The notes beneath the pieces are model-generated. The model did no database searches. It had not been told where the DNA came from and saw only the letters and a program-made list of their open reading frames with translations. The translations under genes were made by a program, and so were the position numbers. From positions 1 through 11,292 of the forward strand of contig JAJZRM010000051.1 in the NCBI GenBank assembly GCA_021802685.1: a DNA stretch of 11,292 bases, written 5' to 3'. The first letter of the stretch is position 1. The number at the start of each line of letters is the position of its first letter. Source of the DNA: Deltaproteobacteria bacterium (GTDB taxonomy: Bacteria; Desulfobacterota; Deferrimicrobia; Deferrimicrobiales; Deferrimicrobiaceae). Shown piece by piece: positions 6,094 through 11,292 of this stretch.

Positions 6094-6897
6094 ATGTCCA
6101 AGGCCGAGGAACTCGCAACGCGGCTCCGGCAGGCCGAGGAGCGCCTCGAGCGGGCCCGCGGGATGGAGACGCTCGGGCGCCTGTCCGGCGGGATCGCCCA
6201 CGAATTCAACAACCTCCTCACGGGAATCCTCGGGTACGCCTCCCTGCTCCGGACCCTCCTCCCGGAGGGCGGCGACGGGCACGAAGCGGCCGTCATGATC
6301 GAACGGTCCGCCCGGCGCGCGTCCGAGTTGACCCGGCGCCTTCTCGAGTATTCCCGCCGGGAATCCGCGAATCCGCGTCCGGTGGAAATCCACAAGCTCC
6401 TCGGGGAGGCGATCGGGATCCTGTCGCGATCCGTCGGAAAGGGCGTGGAGATCCGGACGGAATTGCGCGCGCCTTCGGACCTCGTGATGGGGGATCCGGA
6501 AGCGCTGCTCCAGGCCTTGCTGAACCTCGGGATCAACGCGGGGGAAGCGATGCCCGGCGGCGGGCTGCTGACGTTCGCCACCGGCGCCTTCGCCTCCGAC
6601 GGAAGCGTCACGTTCGAAGACGTTCCGGTTCCCGAAGGAGCGTACGTTTCCGTTTCCGTCACCGACACGGGGTGCGGCATCCCCGAGTCCATCCGGGACC
6701 AGGTGTTCGCCGCGTTCTTCACGACGAAGGCCCCCGGTGAAGGGGCGGGCCTCGGCCTCCCATTGGTGCGCAGCTGCATCCGGGGACACGGGGGATTCCT
6801 CCACCTGGAAAGCCGGGAAGGCTCCGGAACGACCTTCCGGATCCTGCTCCCTGCCGCCCCCGCGTCCGGGGAGCCGGGCGGAACGCGATCGTCATGA
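6094..6897 (+). CDS. Soluble sensor histidine kinase without a recognisable sensor domain
   Basis: This 267-residue protein is little more than a transmitter. A charged coiled-coil start (1-24) leads into the dimerisation/phospho-acceptor domain with H36 in SGGIAHEFNNLLTGILGYASL, typical of NtrB-like kinases. The ATPase domain follows, with the N box around N144-N148 (NLGINAGEAM), G1 DTGCGIP (191-197), F box FAAFFTTK (205-212) and G2 GEGAGLGLPL (215-224). There is no membrane segment, PAS or GAF domain. ATG 6094 follows the regulator stop by five bases, with AGAGAGG about 11 bases upstream. It almost certainly phosphorylates D53 of the adjacent regulator. Soluble kinases such as FlgS of Helicobacter and Campylobacter read the assembly state of the flagellar export apparatus by protein contact. 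A similar input is possible here but is inferred only from the domain layout and neighbours. Confidence 0.92.
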   Translation: MSKAEELATRLRQAEERLERARGMETLGRLSGGIAHEFNNLLTGILGYASLLRTLLPEGGDGHEAAVMIERSARRASELTRRLLEYSRRESANPRPVEIHKLLGEAIGILSRSVGKGVEIRTELRAPSDLVMGDPEALLQALLNLGINAGEAMPGGGLLTFATGAFASDGSVTFEDVPVPEGAYVSVSVTDTGCGIPESIRDQVFAAFFTTKAPGEGAGLGLPLVRSCIRGHGGFLHLESREGSGTTFRILLPAAPASGEPGGTRSS

Positions 6898-6899
6898 GA

Positions 6900-6946
6900 T
6901 TGACGCCTTCGCCGACTTCTTGACGGATTTTCCTTTCCCTTCCGTC
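6900..6946 (+). promoter_or_regulatory. Possible upstream activator region for the fliA promoter
   Basis: The gap between kinase and fliA (6898-7069) starts with two copies of TTGACG at 6900 and 6920, exactly 20 bases apart, and an inverted repeat GACGGA (6922-6927) / TCCGTC (6941-6946). They lie about 80-125 bases before the predicted sigma-54 start, where NtrC-type activators commonly bind. There is no T-run after the inverted repeat, so it is not a convincing terminator. The assignment rests on position and symmetry only. Confidence 0.2.
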
Positions 6947-6972
6947 TCCCCCTGAAACAATAAACCTTTAAT

Positions 6973-6985
6973 TATCAAATACTTA
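6973..6985 (+). promoter_or_regulatory. IHF-consensus site in AT-rich island before fliA
   Basis: TATCAA-ATAC-TTA matches the IHF consensus WATCAANNNNTTR at every defined position. It lies inside an AT-rich stretch (about 6954-6996) that contrasts sharply with the GC-rich surroundings, 15 bases before the -24 element. IHF often bends DNA between enhancer and sigma-54 promoter. Confidence 0.45.
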
Positions 6986-7000
6986 CAATTTTAAACGGCA

Positions 7001-7016
7001 TGGCATGCCAATTGCT
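7001..7016 (+). promoter_or_regulatory. Sigma-54 (RpoN) -24/-12 promoter of fliA
   Basis: TGGCATG at 7001-7007 and TTGCT at 7012-7016 match the consensus TGGCAYG-N4-TTGCW throughout. The invariant GG (7002-7003) and GC (7014-7015) have the required ten bases between them. The start of transcription is expected near 7027, giving a leader of about 43 bases to ATG 7070. The -24 half lies in the perfect ten-base palindrome TGGCATGCCA (7001-7010). The adjacent NtrC-type regulator is the natural activator. Confidence 0.82.
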
Positions 7017-7021
7017 CGTCT

Positions 7022-7052
7022 ATTGGGGCGCTTGCGGTGAGCAGCACCCAAT
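7022..7052. repeat. Inverted repeat around the predicted fliA transcription start
   Basis: ATTGGG (7022-7027) and CCCAAT (7047-7052) form a six-base dyad with 19 bases between the arms, spanning the predicted sigma-54 start site. The left arm would be mostly upstream of the transcript, so an operator is more likely than an RNA hairpin unless transcription starts further upstream. Confidence 0.3.
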
Positions 7053-7069
7053 CAACGAGGTAAATCGCC

Positions 7070-7843
7070 ATGATGCAGGCAAATGCCGTACGATCCCTCG
7101 AACGGTCCCGCAAGCCCTCCCCCAGGAAATCCCGCGTCCCGAACCGCGATGCCGTCGTGCAGGAGTTCCTCCCCGGGATCCGGATCCAGGCGATGCGGAT
7201 GAAATCGCGCCTGCCGTCCCACATCGAGGCGGACGACCTGGTCAGTTCCGGTGTCGTCGGACTCCTGGACGCCATGGAACGGTTCGATTCGTCCCGCGGG
7301 ATCAAGTTCCGTACGTACGCCGATTTCCGGATCCGCGGCGCGATGCTCGACTACCTGCGGGAGATGGACTGGTTCCCCCGGTCGGTGCGCCAGCATTCTT
7401 CCCGGCTCCAGTACACGTACAACCGGCTCGAGAACATCTTGGGCAGGCCTCCGGAGGAGGAGGAAGTGGCCGCGGAGCTGGGGATCACCCGGGAAGAGCT
7501 CCGGAAACAGCTGGCGATGTTCACGGGGGTGACGGTCTTCTCGCTCGAGGCCATCCAGGACGAGGACGAGGAAAGCGGCGCGGGGATGCGCCACCTGCTG
7601 GCCGAGGCGGCGAAGGAGGAAAGCCGCGAGGAGGAGCTGACCCGGGAGCTCAAGGATCTGCTGGGGAAGGCGATCGACATGCTTCCCGAGCGCGAGCAAC
7701 AGCTGATCGCGTTCTACTACTACGAGGACCTGACCTTACGGGAGATCAGCCGGATCTTCAACCTGGGCGAGCCCCGGATATGCCAGCTGCACGCGCAGGC
7801 GGTGCTGCGCCTGAAAGGGAAGATGAACCGCCATTTCAAATAG
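7070..7843 (+). CDS. fliA: RNA polymerase sigma-28 factor, FliA/WhiG family
   Basis: FliA directs RNA polymerase to late flagellar and chemotaxis promoters. The 257-residue protein has a basic 25-residue leader and region 2 (about 28-98), which includes DLVSSGVVGLLDAMERFD and GIKFRTYADFRIRGAMLDYLRE. Region 3 follows (about 99-165) with WFPRSVRQHS, the motif typical of sigma-28 proteins, and region 4 (about 195-250) with helix-turn-helix LTLREISRIFNLGEPRICQLHAQAVLRLK split over 221-249. Region 1.1 is absent, as expected. ATG 7070 has GAGG nine bases upstream; ATG 7073 is an alternative one codon later. The gene is preceded by an isolated sigma-54 promoter, so it is probably activated by the upstream two-component pair and antagonised by the FlgM-like protein. 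Members named WhiG or RpsD-like share this architecture; the Gram-negative context and flgM favour FliA. Confidence 0.93.
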   Translation: MMQANAVRSLERSRKPSPRKSRVPNRDAVVQEFLPGIRIQAMRMKSRLPSHIEADDLVSSGVVGLLDAMERFDSSRGIKFRTYADFRIRGAMLDYLREMDWFPRSVRQHSSRLQYTYNRLENILGRPPEEEEVAAELGITREELRKQLAMFTGVTVFSLEAIQDEDEESGAGMRHLLAEAAKEESREEELTRELKDLLGKAIDMLPEREQQLIAFYYYEDLTLREISRIFNLGEPRICQLHAQAVLRLKGKMNRHFK

Positions 7844-7854
7844 CCGTCTCGTGA

Positions 7855-7860
7855 TAACAT
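7855..7860 (+). promoter_or_regulatory. Candidate -10 hexamer for a leaderless transcript of the small membrane protein
   Basis: TAACAT ends six bases before ATG 7867, and no Shine-Dalgarno sequence is present in the 23-base gap after fliA. The -35 region is poor: TTTCAA at 7834-7839 gives only a 15-base spacer. Read-through from fliA is the alternative. Confidence 0.25.
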
Positions 7861-7866
7861 GGCCGG

Positions 7867-8160
7867 ATGCAGGTTTCCAAGAGAACGGCGCTCCACGGAC
7901 TGAACATCGCGATCGCCGCCTTCACCGCCATCTCCGCCTACGGCCTGATCGGATACTTCCAGGACGGCGCGGGCGCCGCCACGACGGCGACTCTCCAGGC
8001 CACCTTCCTCTTCGCCGCCGGCATCGCCGCCTCCGTCGGGGGGATCTGCTGGTTCGGGGCGCAACTCGACCGCCGCAAGTCGGAGGAAAGAAGGGACGAG
8101 GAGCGGCGCAAGGCCGAGGAATCCGCCCGAAAAGTGCGCAGGAAGCCCGTCCGATCGTAA
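7867..8160 (+). CDS. Small two-helix membrane protein of unknown function
   Basis: I do not recognise a family for this 97-residue protein. It has a short basic start, a hydrophobic segment at about 12-31 (LNIAIAAFTAISAYGLIGYF), a Gly/Ala/Thr-rich loop, a second hydrophobic segment at about 44-64 ending in WFGAQ, and a 30-residue highly charged tail of Arg, Lys and Glu that is probably helical. By the positive-inside rule both ends should be cytoplasmic, making a hairpin in the inner membrane. It begins 23 bases after fliA on the same strand. Its stop converges with the efflux gene, leaving 31 bases without an obvious terminator. The coding call rests on a clear hydrophobic pattern and sensible spacing. 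Confidence 0.65.
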   Translation: MQVSKRTALHGLNIAIAAFTAISAYGLIGYFQDGAGAATTATLQATFLFAAGIAASVGGICWFGAQLDRRKSEERRDEERRKAEESARKVRRKPVRS

Positions 8161-8191
8161 TGGCCTGGCGGACGCAGCGGCCCGCGGGGAC

Positions 8192-11100
8192 TCACCTCCC
8201 CGGAGCCGGTTTCCCCTCGAGCACCTCCCTGACCAGATCCACCGGAGATCCGGCCGGCACGAACGGGGGAACCTTCTCTTCGGGGGAGAGCAGTTCTTCC
8301 CCAAGCGTTCCCTCCGCGCGGCGCAACTCCGCGCCCGCGACGAGGTAGTCGCGCCGGGCGCGCGCCAGGTTCCCCTGCGCCTGGGTCAGGTTCAACTGCG
8401 CGTCTTCCACGTCGAGGCGCGTCTTCACCCCGAACTCGAACCCTTTCTCCGCCATCGCCACGAGCCGCTCGGCCTGGCCGACCGTGCCGGTCAGCGCGAG
8501 AACGGTCTCCCCCGCTTCCCGCACGGCGTTCACCGCGTCGCGCACCTGGAGGGCGATGGAATCGAGCAGGCGCGCCTCCTCGATCCGGAGGGCGGCCGCG
8601 TCGCTCCGCGCCTGGGCGACCTGGCCGCGCGTCCGGTATCCGTCGAAAAGAGGCCAGGAGGCGAACGCTCCGGCCGACCAGGATCTTCCGTCGATGCCGA
8701 ACACCCCGTAATCGAGGTCCTGGTACCCGAGGGCGCCCTGGAAGTTCAGCTTCGGCTTGTTTCCCGCCTTGGCGATGGTCAGCAGCTCCCCGGCGATCGC
8801 GGTTCTGTGCCGCAGGTCGGCGAGCTCGGGGCGGTTCCCGATCGCGGCCGCCAGGGTTTTCCCGTAATCGGGGTACTCCCCGACGGCCGCGGACAGGTCC
8901 CCTTTCGCGTCCACCTCCCGTTCCCCCCGCCCGAGGAGGAAGCGCAACCGCTCCCGGGAGAGGCGGACCAGGTTCCCGGTCCGCAGCACCTCAGGCATCG
9001 CGTTCTGCAGCGCCACTTCCGACACGAGCACGTCGTAGTCGGTGGCGGTCCCCGCGGAATGTTTCTTCCGTGCCTCGTCGAGGTGCCTCGCCTTCTGGTC
9101 GCGGTTCCGTTCCGCGATGCGGGCGAGTTCCCCGGCCAGGAGGACGTCGTGGAACGCCGCGTACACCTCCCGGAGGGCGTCCTGCCGGGCGGTTCGAAGC
9201 CGGTCGTCCGCGGACAGGAGAGCGACCTTCGCCGCCCGGATCCCCGCCGACACCACGCCCGAGGAATAGAGGGGCTGGGTGACCGCCAGCTGCGCGGCGT
9301 ACCGGTTGCTGCCGGGCGGAACGCCGTACGCCGCCAGCGACGCGTCGTACGCCCGCTGCGCGGCCGCCGTCCCGAGGAATTGCGGAAGGGCCGCCGCGCG
9401 CTCCTCGACGTATTTCCCCGTGAGGCGGGTCCGCTGCTCGACCGCCAGGCGGATGTCCCGGTTGCTATCGAGGGCCGCGCGGAGCGCCTCGTCGAGCGTG
9501 AGGACCTCCGTTCCGGAAGCCTCATCCGCCGCAGCGGACGGCGGGAAGGCGACCGCCCCCGCGCACAGGGCGACGAGGAGGACCGTCGCCGGGACACGCG
9601 GCTTCCCCTCCCATTTCCTCCGGATCCATAACCCGAAATCGTCCAGCACCGTGTAGACCACGGGAACCACGAGCAGGGTGAGCAGCGTGGAGGTGATCAG
9701 CCCCCCGATGACGGCGCGCGCCATCGGCGCCCGCATCTCCGCCCCCGCCCCGAGCGCCAGGGCCAGCGGCAGCATCCCGAAGATCATCGCCAGGGTGGTC
9801 ATCATGATGGGCCGAAGCCGCGTCCGGCCCGCGGCGATCACCGCCTCCGTGCGCTCCATTCCCCGGCGCTGGAGGACCTTGGCGTAATCGACGAGGAGGA
9901 TGGCGTTCTTGGTGACCAGCCCCATCAGCAGGATCAGCCCGATGAGGGACATGATGTTGATCGTGTCCCCGGTGAGGAGCAGCATCCCCGCCATCCCGAC
10001 GACCGACAGGGGCAGGGAAAGCATGATGGCCAACGGGTCGATGAACGACTCGAACTGCGCCGCGAGGATCAGGTAAACGAAGATCACGGCCAGCAGCAGC
10101 GCTTCTCCCATGTACCCGAACGACTCCAGCATGTCCTCTCCCTCGCCGGAAAACACCACGCGGTACCCCGGCGCCATGTCCATGCGGGAAGACGCCTCCC
10201 GCACCTTCGCCATCGCCTCGCCCAGCGGCAACCCGTCGAGGTTCGCGGAGATGACCACCTGGCGGGTCAAGTCCTGCCGGTTGATCTCGGACGGGGTGGC
10301 GCTCAAGGAGTACCGGAGCACCTCGGAAAGCGGCACCAGGCCGATCCCCCCGGGCCCCCGCGGCGCGGCCACGCGCAGCAGGCCGACCTGGGACGGCTCC
10401 CGCCGCAGCGGTTCGGGAAGGCGGACGCGCACGTTCACCGAGTCGCCGTCCGCGTCTTCGTAGGTCGTGGCCACCTGTCCCCCAACCAGGATGCCCACCG
10501 CGCGGGAAACCGTCCCCGTGTTCACCCCCAGGTCCGTCGCCCTTTCCCTGTCGACGACAAGGCGGTATTCGGGGATGTCGTGCTCGAGCGTCACCTCCAG
10601 GTCGACGATGCCCGGGATCCGGTACATCTCCCCCTTCAGCTGCGCGGCGTACCGCTTGAGAAGGGAGATGTCCTCGCCGCGGATGTTCACCAGGAGGGGC
10701 TTGTCCCCGCTCATCCGCCCGACTTCCACGATGGACGGGACGATCCCGGGGATCTCCTGCAGCCGTTCCCGCACGTGCCGCTGGATTTCGCTCTGGTCCC
10801 GCCTCCGTTCCTTCTTCTCCTTGAGCTTCACGTACACCATCCCGTCCCGGACCGTGCCGGAATCCCCCGCTCCGATGGTCGCGAAGGTGTGTTCCACTTC
10901 CGGCATCTTCCGGAAACCGTCGAGCACCATGTCGAGACGTCCGCGCGTTTCCCCGATCGAGGCGCTGGGCGCCGTCCGGAAGTTCACCTGGAACTCCGCG
11001 CGGTCGTACTCGCTGAAGAACTCGCTCTTGAGGACGCCGAAAGCGCCGATGCCCCCGAAGAAGGCCAGCACGGCCAGGACGAGGATCGTCTTGCGGTGGC

Positions 11101-11292
11101 CGAGGGCCCAGGCGATCACCCCGCGGTACCCGTCGGCCGTCCGGTTGAACCGGTCGTTGAACCGGTCCAGGATCCGCGCGATCCGGTGCCGCTTCCCCGT
11201 CCGGTCGATGTCGGGGTCGTGCCAGCGGGACGACAGCATCGGGTCGAGGGTGAACGAAACGAAGAGGGAGACCAGCACCGCGAAGGCCACGG
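8192..11292 (-). CDS. RND efflux permease fused to a TolC-type outer-membrane protein (5' end outside window)
   Basis: The frame is open from the window edge to the stop at 8192, giving 1032 residues. Residues 1-555 match the second half of an AcrB-type proton-driven RND pump. TM6-like AVLVSLFVSFTLDP (4-17) is followed by a loop, a TM7-like segment (69-85), and a large periplasmic part with GDKPLLVNIRGED and DLEVTLEHDIPEYRLVVDR. The last six helices (about 396-549) include GLVTKNAILLVDYAK, where K461 corresponds to the proton-relay lysine of TM10. The catalytic aspartates of TM4 would lie outside the window. Without a stop, a signal-peptide-like segment (557-588) and a complete TolC-family domain (589-1032) follow, starting LTLDEALRAALDSNRDI and containing YAAQLAVTQPLYSSG and GAFASWPLFDGYRTRGQVAQA. 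No in-frame ATG, GTG or TTG lies at the junction to start a separate TolC. The membrane-fusion partner is not in the window. Its substrate is unknown. Confidence 0.9.
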   Translation of the reverse strand, partial: VAFAVLVSLFVSFTLDPMLSSRWHDPDIDRTGKRHRIARILDRFNDRFNRTADGYRGVIAWALGHRKTILVLAVLAFFGGIGAFGVLKSEFFSEYDRAEFQVNFRTAPSASIGETRGRLDMVLDGFRKMPEVEHTFATIGAGDSGTVRDGMVYVKLKEKKERRRDQSEIQRHVRERLQEIPGIVPSIVEVGRMSGDKPLLVNIRGEDISLLKRYAAQLKGEMYRIPGIVDLEVTLEHDIPEYRLVVDRERATDLGVNTGTVSRAVGILVGGQVATTYEDADGDSVNVRVRLPEPLRREPSQVGLLRVAAPRGPGGIGLVPLSEVLRYSLSATPSEINRQDLTRQVVISANLDGLPLGEAMAKVREASSRMDMAPGYRVVFSGEGEDMLESFGYMGEALLLAVIFVYLILAAQFESFIDPLAIMLSLPLSVVGMAGMLLLTGDTINIMSLIGLILLMGLVTKNAILLVDYAKVLQRRGMERTEAVIAAGRTRLRPIMMTTLAMIFGMLPLALALGAGAEMRAPMARAVIGGLITSTLLTLLVVPVVYTVLDDFGLWIRRKWEGKPRVPATVLLVALCAGAVAFPPSAAADEASGTEVLTLDEALRAALDSNRDIRLAVEQRTRLTGKYVEERAAALPQFLGTAAAQRAYDASLAAYGVPPGSNRYAAQLAVTQPLYSSGVVSAGIRAAKVALLSADDRLRTARQDALREVYAAFHDVLLAGELARIAERNRDQKARHLDEARKKHSAGTATDYDVLVSEVALQNAMPEVLRTGNLVRLSRERLRFLLGRGEREVDAKGDLSAAVGEYPDYGKTLAAAIGNRPELADLRHRTAIAGELLTIAKAGNKPKLNFQGALGYQDLDYGVFGIDGRSWSAGAFASWPLFDGYRTRGQVAQARSDAAALRIEEARLLDSIALQVRDAVNAVREAGETVLALTGTVGQAERLVAMAEKGFEFGVKTRLDVEDAQLNLTQAQGNLARARRDYLVAGAELRRAEGTLGEELLSPEEKVPPFVPAGSPVDLVREVLEGKPAPGR
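8195..9526 (-). other. TolC-family domain of the fusion protein
   Basis: This 444-residue stretch is a normal length for a mature outer-membrane efflux protein. It shows the duplicated TolC pattern: long amphipathic helices with Ala/Arg/Glu repeats (for example 685-790 and 885-990 of the reading frame) and strand pairs around 663-680 and 871-885. The family forms a trimeric outer-membrane barrel with a periplasmic helical tunnel. The C-terminus runs to PPFVPAGSPVDLVREVLEG and looks complete. Confidence 0.85.
9527..9622 (-). other. Internal signal peptide at the permease-TolC junction
   Basis: Residues 557-588 of the frame have a basic region RRKWEGKPR, a hydrophobic core VPATVLLVALCAGAVAF (566-582) and a cleavage-like end PPSAAA followed by DEA. 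AXA at 586-588 is a good signal peptidase I site. The permease C-terminus should be cytoplasmic after its twelfth helix, so this core would cross outward and release TolC into the periplasm. Confidence 0.7.

Noticed and set aside
6892..6960. 22-residue minus-strand frame with TTG start, AAAGG upstream and a lysine-rich product
   Set aside because: It is too short and low in complexity to call, and overlaps the kinase end. It could be chance or a remnant of a lost gene.
7022..7069. Riboswitch or RNA thermometer in the fliA leader
   Set aside because: If transcription starts near 7027 the left arm of the dyad is not transcribed, and no known riboswitch core is visible.
8161..8191. Terminator between the small membrane protein and the efflux gene
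   Set aside because: The gap is GC-rich but has no clear stem followed by a T-run on either strand.
8779..9597. 272-residue minus-strand frame starting GTG at 9597 inside the TolC region
   Set aside because: It is rich in Arg and Ser with no family features and lies one frame off the TolC sequence. It is useful only as evidence that a simple frameshift does not separate permease and TolC.

Overview
The window comes from a GC-rich bacterium. Closely packed genes, a sigma-54/sigma-28 flagellar regulatory set, Gram-negative RND/TolC efflux and Geobacter-like protein texture suggest a member of the former Deltaproteobacteria (Desulfobacterota or relatives). That placement is an inference from the proteins; there is no rRNA or other marker in the window.

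Layout. Bases 90-2332 (+) hold two overlapping fold-type I aminotransferases: a class I/II enzyme and histidinol-phosphate aminotransferase HisC. They converge, 12 bases apart, on a four-gene minus-strand run from 4596 down to 2345: a FlgM-like anti-sigma-28 factor, an unrecognised 208-residue protein, a small zincin metallopeptidase and an unrecognised 314-residue protein. From 4703 the plus strand carries an NtrC-type sigma-54 response regulator, a soluble histidine kinase with no recognisable sensor domain, the sigma-28 factor FliA and a small two-helix membrane protein. Bases 8192-11292 (-) hold the 3' part of an RND efflux permease gene that continues in one open frame into a complete TolC-type outer-membrane efflux domain.

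How the genes work together. The centre reads as a compact flagellar transcription cascade. A sigma-70-like promoter immediately precedes the response regulator. A near-perfect -24/-12 sigma-54 promoter, with an exact IHF-consensus match just upstream in an AT-rich island, precedes fliA. A near-consensus sigma-28 promoter precedes flgM and shares its -35 bases with the divergent response-regulator promoter. The predicted order is RR/HK, then sigma-54 transcription of fliA, then sigma-28 transcription of the FliA antagonist flgM. No structural flagellar genes are present in the window.

Two other points stand out. First, the permease-TolC fusion carries an internal signal peptide at the junction, which suggests a polyprotein cut by signal peptidase. 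Second, four genes without a Shine-Dalgarno sequence each have a TANNNT hexamer 6-7 bases before ATG, the arrangement expected of leaderless transcripts. No RNA genes, insertion sequences, CRISPR arrays or convincing intrinsic terminators were seen.
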